Assembly (NCBI GenBank): GCA_001768565.1
Contig: MEOE01000001.1
Coordinates: forward strand, 248,001 to 312,000
Length of the DNA: 64,000 nt
Source of the DNA: Bacteroidetes bacterium GWF2_33_16
GTDB taxonomy: Bacteria > Bacteroidota > Bacteroidia > Bacteroidales > UBA12077
Direction of reading: 5' to 3'
The first letter of the stretch is position 1, and every line of letters begins with the position of its first letter. Positions 59,070 through 64,000 of this stretch are shown piece by piece. A program made the translations under genes and the position numbers. Under the pieces are notes generated by a model that was not told the DNA's origin, searched no databases, and worked only from the letters and a program-made list of their open reading frames with translations.

Positions 59070-59689
59070 TACTCATGAATAATTAAATATGAACCATTTG
59101 AACCAGGAACTGATCCTTTAACTACTAGTAGATTGCTTTCAGGTACTACTTTTATAACTTTCAAGTTAATCAACATAACTCGTTTGTTACCTGTTTGGCC
59201 TGCCATTCTCATTCCTTTAAATACTCTTGAAGGGTCAGATGAAGCTCCTAAAGAACCTGGAGCACGAAGTCTGTTATGCTGACCATGTGTTTGGCCACCC
59301 ACTCCACTAAAACCATGACGTTTTACAACACCCTGAAATCCTTTACCTTTTGAAATACCTATAATATCAACAAACATTCCTTCTGAAACGATATGATCTA
59401 TAGTAACACTATCACCAAGCTTATATTCCCTATCGAATTTTTGGAATTCGTAAACTTTTCGTTTTGGGGTTGTATTTGCTTTTTTAAAGTGTCCTTTTAA
59501 AGGATTAGGAGTGCTTTTTTCGCTCCTTTCATCATAAGCCAACTGATATGACGCATAACCATCTTTCTCAACGGTTTTCACTTGTGTCACAACGCAAGGC
59601 CCAGCCTCTATGACAGTGCATGGAATATTTTTTCCCTCGGCACTGTAGACGGAAGTCATTCCGATCTTTTTTCCAATTAATCCTGGCAT
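59069..59689 (-). CDS. rplC: 50S ribosomal protein L3
   Basis: A 206-residue early assembly protein. It has [40 protein letters not shown] and the [20 protein letters not shown] loop that points to the peptidyl transferase centre, then [13 protein letters not shown]. Confidence 0.98.
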   Translation of the reverse strand: MPGLIGKKIGMTSVYSAEGKNIPCTVIEAGPCVVTQVKTVEKDGYASYQLAYDERSEKSTPNPLKGHFKKANTTPKRKVYEFQKFDREYKLGDSVTIDHIVSEGMFVDIIGISKGKGFQGVVKRHGFSGVGGQTHGQHNRLRAPGSLGASSDPSRVFKGMRMAGQTGNKRVMLINLKVIKVVPESNLLVVKGSVPGSNGSYLIIHE

Positions 59690-59709
59690 TTTTTGTTGTT
59701 TTTACTTAA

Positions 59710-60015
59710 TTACACTTTTATTTCTACTTCTACTCCACTTGGTAGTTCCAACTTCATTAACGCATCAATGGTTTTTGGAGTTGAACTGTAAATATCCAGT
59801 AATCTTTTATAAGAAGATAGTTGGAATTGTTCTCTCGACTTTTTATTAACGAAGGGAGAACGCAATACAGTAAATATTCTTTTATGAGTTGGTAGTGGAA
59901 TTGGACCACTTACAACTGCACCAGTGGACTTTACGGTTTTCACAATTTTCTCTGCAGATTTATCTACAAGATTGTGATCGTAAGATTTTAATTTAATTCT
60001 AATCTTCTGGCTCAT
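59710..60015 (-). CDS. rpsJ: 30S ribosomal protein S10
   Basis: A 101-residue protein, also the NusE partner in antitermination. It has [20 protein letters not shown] and [20 protein letters not shown] then [20 protein letters not shown]. It follows fusA by nine bases, so str and S10 operons are joined. Confidence 0.98.
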   Translation of the reverse strand: MSQKIRIKLKSYDHNLVDKSAEKIVKTVKSTGAVVSGPIPLPTHKRIFTVLRSPFVNKKSREQFQLSSYKRLLDIYSSTPKTIDALMKLELPSGVEVEIKV

Positions 60016-60023
60016 TATTTTCT

Positions 60024-62138
60024 TTAATTAAACAAATTCACTTTTCCTTTTGCTTTCTCAACAATTTCTTTTGCAATTGCATCAGGTACCTGCTCATAAT
60101 GAGAAAACTCCATAGTTGATGTAGCACGGCCTGAGCTAATAGTTCTTAATACAGTTACATATCCGAATTGTTCTGATAAAGGTACTTTTGCTTTAATTAC
60201 ACGAGCACCACCTTTATTACTTTCCATACCTTCTACTTTTCCTCTTCGACGATTAAAGTCGCCAATAATATCACCCATATATTCTTCGGGAGTAACTACT
60301 TCAACAGCCATAATAGGTTCTAGTAATACTGGTTTTGCTTTTATACAGGCATGTTTGAATGCCATTTTAGCAGCAATTTCGAATGATAAAGCATCTGAAT
60401 CCACATCGTGATATGATCCGTCAGTTAGTGTAACTTTTAGGCTTTCAACAGGATAACCTGCTAATACGCCATTATATAATGCTTCTTTAAAACCTTTGTT
60501 AATTGCAGGTATATATTCACGTGGAATATTTCCACCTTTAATCTTATCGATAAATTGAACACCTTTTTCTTCTTCATCTGCAGGACCAATGGTAACAACG
60601 ATATCAGCAAATTTACCACGACCACCACTTTGTTTTTTAAATACTTCACGATGTTCAACAGAAGCCGTAATTGCTTCTTTATAAGCTACCTGTGGAGCTC
60701 CTTGATTACATTCAACTTTAAATTCACGTAATAAACGATCTACAAGAATTTCAAGATGTAATTCACCCATTCCTGCAATAATTGTTTGGCCTGAATCTGT
60801 ATCAACTTTAACTGAGAAAGTAGGATCTTCTTCAGCAAGTTTCATAAGAGCCATATTTAATTTATCTAAGTCTTTTTGTGTTTTTGGCTCAACTGCTATA
60901 CCAATAACTGGTTCAGGAAAATCCATAGATTCTAAGGTTATTTGATGTTTTTCATCGCATAAAGTATCGCCAGTTCGAATATCTTTAAATCCAACAGCGG
61001 CACAAATATCTCCTGCTTCAATAACATCTTTTGGATTTTGTTTATTTGCATGCATTTGATATAAACGAGAAATTCTTTCACGTTTACCAGTTCTTACATT
61101 TAAAACATACGAACCTGCATCTATTTTACCTGAATAAATTCTTAAAAAAGCCAGTCTTCCAACATATGGATCTGTAGCTATTTTGAACGCGAGTGCAGCT
61201 AATGGTTCATTAACATCAGGTTTTCGCTCAACAGGCTGATCATTTTTCGGATCAATACCTTTGGTATTTCCAATGTCTAAAGGACTAGGAAGGAATGCAA
61301 CAACTGCATCGAGTAATCTTTGTATTCCCTTATTTTTAAATGATGCTCCACAAAGTACAGGAACGATTGTCATTCCTATAGTAGCTTTACGGATTACATT
61401 AATCATTTCATCTTTTGTAATAGAATTAGGATCTTCGAAGAATCTTTCGAGCAATGCATCGTCGTATTCGGCAACCGCTTCTATTAGCTTGCCTCTCCAT
61501 TCTTCTGTTTCGGCAACAAGTTCTTCAGGAACATCTACTAATTTATATTGAGTACCAAGTTTTTCATCTTCGTACCATATAATAGCTTTATTTTCTATTA
61601 AGTCAACAACACCTTTAAAAGTTTCTTCTGAACCAATAGGTATTTGAATAGGGACTGCATTTGTTTTGAGTCTCTCTTTCATCTGACTTACAACCGAGTA
61701 GAAATCAGCACCTGAGCGATCCATTTTATTAATAAAGGCCATTCTAGGAACCTCGTATTTATCAGCCTGACGCCAAACGGTCTCAGATTGAGGTTCAACA
61801 CCACCCACAGCACAGAACACTGCAATAGCACCATCAAGTACACGAAGTGATCGTTCCACCTCTACAGTAAAATCAACGTGTCCTGGAGTATCAATAACAT
61901 TTATTTTATAATCTTCGTCGCGGTATTTCCAATATGCAGTTGTAGCTGCAGAAGTAATTGTAATTCCTCTCTCTTGCTCCTGAACCATCCAGTCCATAGT
62001 AGCCGCCCCATCGTGAACTTCACCAATTCTATGTGTAATACCAGTATAAAACAGAATTCGCTCTGTTGTTGTTGTTTTACCAGCATCAATGTGCGCCATG
62101 ATTCCGATATTCCTGGTATACTGCAAATCTCTACTCAT
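60024..62138 (-). CDS. fusA: Elongation factor G
   Basis: A 704-residue translocase GTPase. G1 is AHIDAGKT, switch [11 protein letters not shown]3 DTPGHVDF with the catalytic His, and G4 NKMD, all intact, in contrast to the paralogue at 63509. Domains II to V follow, with the G2-domain insert and the domain IV tip. The frame is open to a GTG at 62144; the ATG at 62138 is preferred. No tuf gene follows before rpsJ. Confidence 0.97.
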   Translation of the reverse strand: MSRDLQYTRNIGIMAHIDAGKTTTTERILFYTGITHRIGEVHDGAATMDWMVQEQERGITITSAATTAYWKYRDEDYKINVIDTPGHVDFTVEVERSLRVLDGAIAVFCAVGGVEPQSETVWRQADKYEVPRMAFINKMDRSGADFYSVVSQMKERLKTNAVPIQIPIGSEETFKGVVDLIENKAIIWYEDEKLGTQYKLVDVPEELVAETEEWRGKLIEAVAEYDDALLERFFEDPNSITKDEMINVIRKATIGMTIVPVLCGASFKNKGIQRLLDAVVAFLPSPLDIGNTKGIDPKNDQPVERKPDVNEPLAALAFKIATDPYVGRLAFLRIYSGKIDAGSYVLNVRTGKRERISRLYQMHANKQNPKDVIEAGDICAAVGFKDIRTGDTLCDEKHQITLESMDFPEPVIGIAVEPKTQKDLDKLNMALMKLAEEDPTFSVKVDTDSGQTIIAGMGELHLEILVDRLLREFKVECNQGAPQVAYKEAITASVEHREVFKKQSGGRGKFADIVVTIGPADEEEKGVQFIDKIKGGNIPREYIPAINKGFKEALYNGVLAGYPVESLKVTLTDGSYHDVDSDALSFEIAAKMAFKHACIKAKPVLLEPIMAVEVVTPEEYMGDIIGDFNRRRGKVEGMESNKGGARVIKAKVPLSEQFGYVTVLRTISSGRATSTMEFSHYEQVPDAIAKEIVEKAKGKVNLFN

Positions 62139-62181
62139 TATCACTACCCTGTCTCAAAAATTACTTCTAAATATTTTTATC

Positions 62182-62658
62182 TTAAAATCTAAAATGAGCA
62201 AATGCTTTGTTAGCGTCGGCCATTCTATGTGTTTCTTCTTTCTTTTTAAACGCTCCACCTTCTTCGTTAAATGCAGCCATAATTTCTTGCGAAAGTTTTT
62301 CGGCCATATTTTTACCACTTCTTTGGCGAGCGTACTTAATCATATTTTTTATACTAATCGAAGCCTTTCTTCTTGGATTAACTTCCATAGGAACCTGGAA
62401 TGTTGCTCCACCTATTCTTCTACTTTTCACTTCCACCATTGGTGTAATGTTTTCCAATGCTTTCTTCCAAACTTCTATTGCAGACTTTTCTTTGTCTTTA
62501 GCTTTTTCTGCAACTATTTCCATTGCATCATAGAATATTTTAAAGGCCACATTTTTTTTACCATCGACCTGAAGATCGTTCACAAATCGGGTAACCAATG
62601 TATCTTTAAATTTTGGATCTGGTAATAAAATCCTCTGTTTTGGTTTTGACTTTCTCAT
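62182..62658 (-). CDS. rpsG: 30S ribosomal protein S7
   Basis: A 158-residue protein that starts 3' domain assembly of 16S rRNA. It has the family segments [40 protein letters not shown] and [18 protein letters not shown]. It begins 25 bases after rpsL. Confidence 0.98.
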   Translation of the reverse strand: MRKSKPKQRILLPDPKFKDTLVTRFVNDLQVDGKKNVAFKIFYDAMEIVAEKAKDKEKSAIEVWKKALENITPMVEVKSRRIGGATFQVPMEVNPRRKASISIKNMIKYARQRSGKNMAEKLSQEIMAAFNEEGGAFKKKEETHRMADANKAFAHFRF

Positions 62659-62683
62659 CGCTTCTAAACTCTATTGAATTCGA

Positions 62684-63058
62684 TTATTTCTTTGGTCTTT
62701 TAGCTCCATATTTCGAGCGTCGTTGAGTTCTACCTTCAACACCTGATGTATCGAGGGCTCCTCTAATTAAGTGGTAACGAACACCTGGAAGGTCTTTAAC
62801 CCTACCACCTCTAATAAGAACAATTGAGTGTTCTTGTAGATTATGTCCTTCACCTGGAATATAAGCATTTACTTCTTTACCATTTGTTAACCTAACCCTG
62901 GCAACTTTTCTCATAGCTGAGTTTGGTTTTTTTGGTGTAGTAGTATAAACACGTGTGCAAACACCTCTCCTCTGAGGACATGAATCCAGAGCAGGAGCTT
63001 TTTTCTTCTCCACAATCTTAGTTCTTCCTTTTCTCACTAACTGCTGTATTGTAGGCAT
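62684..63058 (-). CDS. rpsL: 30S ribosomal protein S12
   Basis: A 124-residue protein at the decoding centre. It has [40 protein letters not shown] and the [20 protein letters not shown] loop, in which the lysine positions linked to streptomycin response are KKPNS and the [13 protein letters not shown] segment. It is the first gene of the 33-gene cluster. Confidence 0.98.
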   Translation of the reverse strand: MPTIQQLVRKGRTKIVEKKKAPALDSCPQRRGVCTRVYTTTPKKPNSAMRKVARVRLTNGKEVNAYIPGEGHNLQEHSIVLIRGGRVKDLPGVRYHLIRGALDTSGVEGRTQRRSKYGAKRPKK

Positions 63059-63100
63059 ATAGACAATTATTTTAAATTATTTTTTTATAAAATCGGTTCG

Positions 63101-63133
63101 CAAAGGTATTCTTTTTTTTTAATAATCCACAAT
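63101..63133 (-). promoter_or_regulatory. Putative promoter of the rpsL cluster
   Basis: The minus strand reads ATTG (63133-63130), 21 bases, TACCTTTG (63108-63101). The -7 element matches TANNTTTG exactly and the -33 element has three of four bases at a permitted distance. It gives a leader of about 35 bases before the rpsL ATG. Confidence 0.55.
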
Positions 63134-63404
63134 AAAAATAAATTTATTTCGTAAATTTTGATCATTAAAACAATTAAACACCAACTTTAAAATGTTTAAA
63201 AATGTTTAGTAAAACTATTGATTATTAAATATTTTCCTCCGTAGAAATTCCTACCGGAAAATGGTGCAAAATTAAACTCTTTTTTCAATACTTCAAATAT
63301 ACTTTGCAATATTATTATGAATTATTACTATTTAGAACCAATATCGATTGGATCTTTGTTTTCTATAATAAATTCTTAGCTACAATATAATATTATATAC
63401 GAAC

Positions 63405-63435
63405 CTTGCGTGTTGATAAAATTTTACTATTTTTG
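63405..63435 (+). promoter_or_regulatory. Putative promoter of the EF-G paralogue
   Basis: CTTG at 63405-63408, 19 bases, then TATTTTTG at 63428-63435, an exact -7 match with a near -33 match. The predicted leader is about 65 bases. Confidence 0.5.
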
Positions 63436-63508
63436 AAACCCATTTAACTATTATAATAAACAAAACGAGAGTATATTATTTATTAATAATTAATTAGATA
63501 AACAGAGT

Positions 63509-64000
63509 ATGAAAACTTATCAAACGGATAAAATTAGGAATATTGCTTTGATTGGAAGCTCAGGATCGGGTAAGACTACGCTAGCTGAAGCTATTTTACT
63601 CGAAGGAGGAGTTATTGAACGAAAAGGGTCAGTAAATGCAAAAAACACTGTTTCAGATTACAATGAAATTGAACATGAAGCAGGAAACTCAGTATTTTCG
63701 ACTGTTTTATATACTGAGTTTAACGATCATAAAATTAATATTATAGATACACCAGGAGCAGATGATTATAGTGGAGGGGTAATTTCATCATATCGTGTAG
63801 TAGATACAGCTATCTTATTATTGCATGCACAGCATGGGATTGAAGTAGGTACTGAAATTCATTACCGACATTGTGAAAAACACAATAAACCTTTAGTTAT
63901 TGTGATCAATCAATTAGATCACGAGAAAGCAAATTATGAAAGAACTCTTGAAGCAGCTAAAACTACTTTTGGGAGTAAAGTAGTTGTTGTACAATACCCT
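63509..64000 (+). CDS. EF-G paralogue (EF-G2 type), N-terminal part cut by window edge
   Basis: The first 164 residues of an EF-G-like GTP-binding protein. The G motifs differ from the real EF-G at 60024: G1 is GSSGSGKT (16-23) in place of AHIDAGKT, the switch I ERGITI is EAGNSV (57-62), G3 is DTPGADDY (80-87) with Ala84 where EF-G has its catalytic His, and G4 is NQLD (134-137) in place of NKMD. This agrees with Bacteroides EF-G2, a translocase reported to work without GTP hydrolysis. It is transcribed away from the rpsL cluster. The rest of the protein lies outside the window. Confidence 0.88.
   Translation, partial: MKTYQTDKIRNIALIGSSGSGKTTLAEAILLEGGVIERKGSVNAKNTVSDYNEIEHEAGNSVFSTVLYTEFNDHKINIIDTPGADDYSGGVISSYRVVDTAILLLHAQHGIEVGTEIHYRHCEKHNKPLVIVINQLDHEKANYERTLEAAKTTFGSKVVVVQYP

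Larger units (their letters stand above)
63059..63508. other. Divergent intergenic region between rpsL and the EF-G paralogue
   Basis: 450 bases with no open frame I would support. It is very AT-rich and holds a putative promoter for each side, given separately. A possible weak palindromic stretch near 63160-63215, with repeated TTTAAAATGTTTAAAAATGTTTA units, is the only other pattern seen. No rRNA or tRNA is present. Confidence 0.7.

Noticed and set aside
61878..62625. Plus-strand frames opposite fusA and rpsG, one with 178 codons
   Set aside because: They are cysteine- and phenylalanine-rich shadow translations of conserved genes on the other strand.

Overview
The window comes from an AT-rich bacterial chromosome, most likely a member of the Bacteroidota. 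Several things point there: GldE and GldD next to HU, mutY and ssb; a TonB-dependent receptor paired with a DUF4249 lipoprotein; a PafA-type phosphatase relative; a two-gene transketolase; zinc-free S14 and L36; an EF-G paralogue of the Bacteroides EF-G2 type; and many -7 elements of the form TANNTTTG (CAAANNTA when the gene is on the minus strand). The family within the phylum cannot be fixed from the sequence alone. No tRNA, rRNA, CRISPR array, insertion sequence or prophage was seen.

Layout. 1-3.1 kb (minus): the start of prs, then engB, a LysE-type exporter and an aldehyde dehydrogenase. 3.2-9.0 kb (plus): an EamA exporter overlapping lnt, then a TonB receptor/DUF4249 lipoprotein pair ending at a strong hairpin. 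9.1-13.3 kb (minus): dsbD-like reductase, RNase G, a 30-residue COX24-like basic ribosomal-type protein, and HU. 13.4-22.1 kb (plus): mutY, ssb, gldE, gldD, a phosphopantetheinyl transferase, a GGGP/heptaprenylglyceryl phosphate synthase, a free-standing NUMOD4-HNH gene and a large SOS1-like antiporter. 22.2-25.0 kb (minus): a PafA-family protein that has lost nearly all catalytic residues, and ychF. 25.3-30.5 kb (plus): a split transketolase with mgsA and a von Willebrand A protein between its halves, followed by an ECF sigma factor, a membrane protein and a Spy-like periplasmic protein. 30.6-36.5 kb (minus): two histidine ammonia-lyase paralogues, hisS and an unknown secreted protein. 36.7-43.7 kb: a hybrid histidine kinase with a degenerate ATP-binding domain (plus) facing a propeller/SpoIIE phosphatase regulator (minus), then a UbiD-family decarboxylase. 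43.8-63.1 kb (minus): eno and one uninterrupted cluster of 33 genes, rpsL to rplQ, that joins the str, S10, spc and alpha operons without tuf. 63.5-64.0 kb (plus): the start of an EF-G paralogue, divergent from rpsL.

Most of the window is housekeeping. The most notable observations are the apparent pseudo-phosphatase (22.2-23.9 kb), the apparent pseudo-kinase hybrid (36.7-38.5 kb), the GTPase-defective EF-G paralogue beside the real EF-G operon, the interleaved transketolase/methylglyoxal synthase/VWA operon, and the tiny COX24-like gene. Several starts were moved from the longest open frame to an internal codon (engB, rng, GGGPS, the anti-sigma candidate, ubiD, rpsM, rplW, fusA); the reasons are given with each gene. 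Family assignments rest on motifs read by eye, with no database search.
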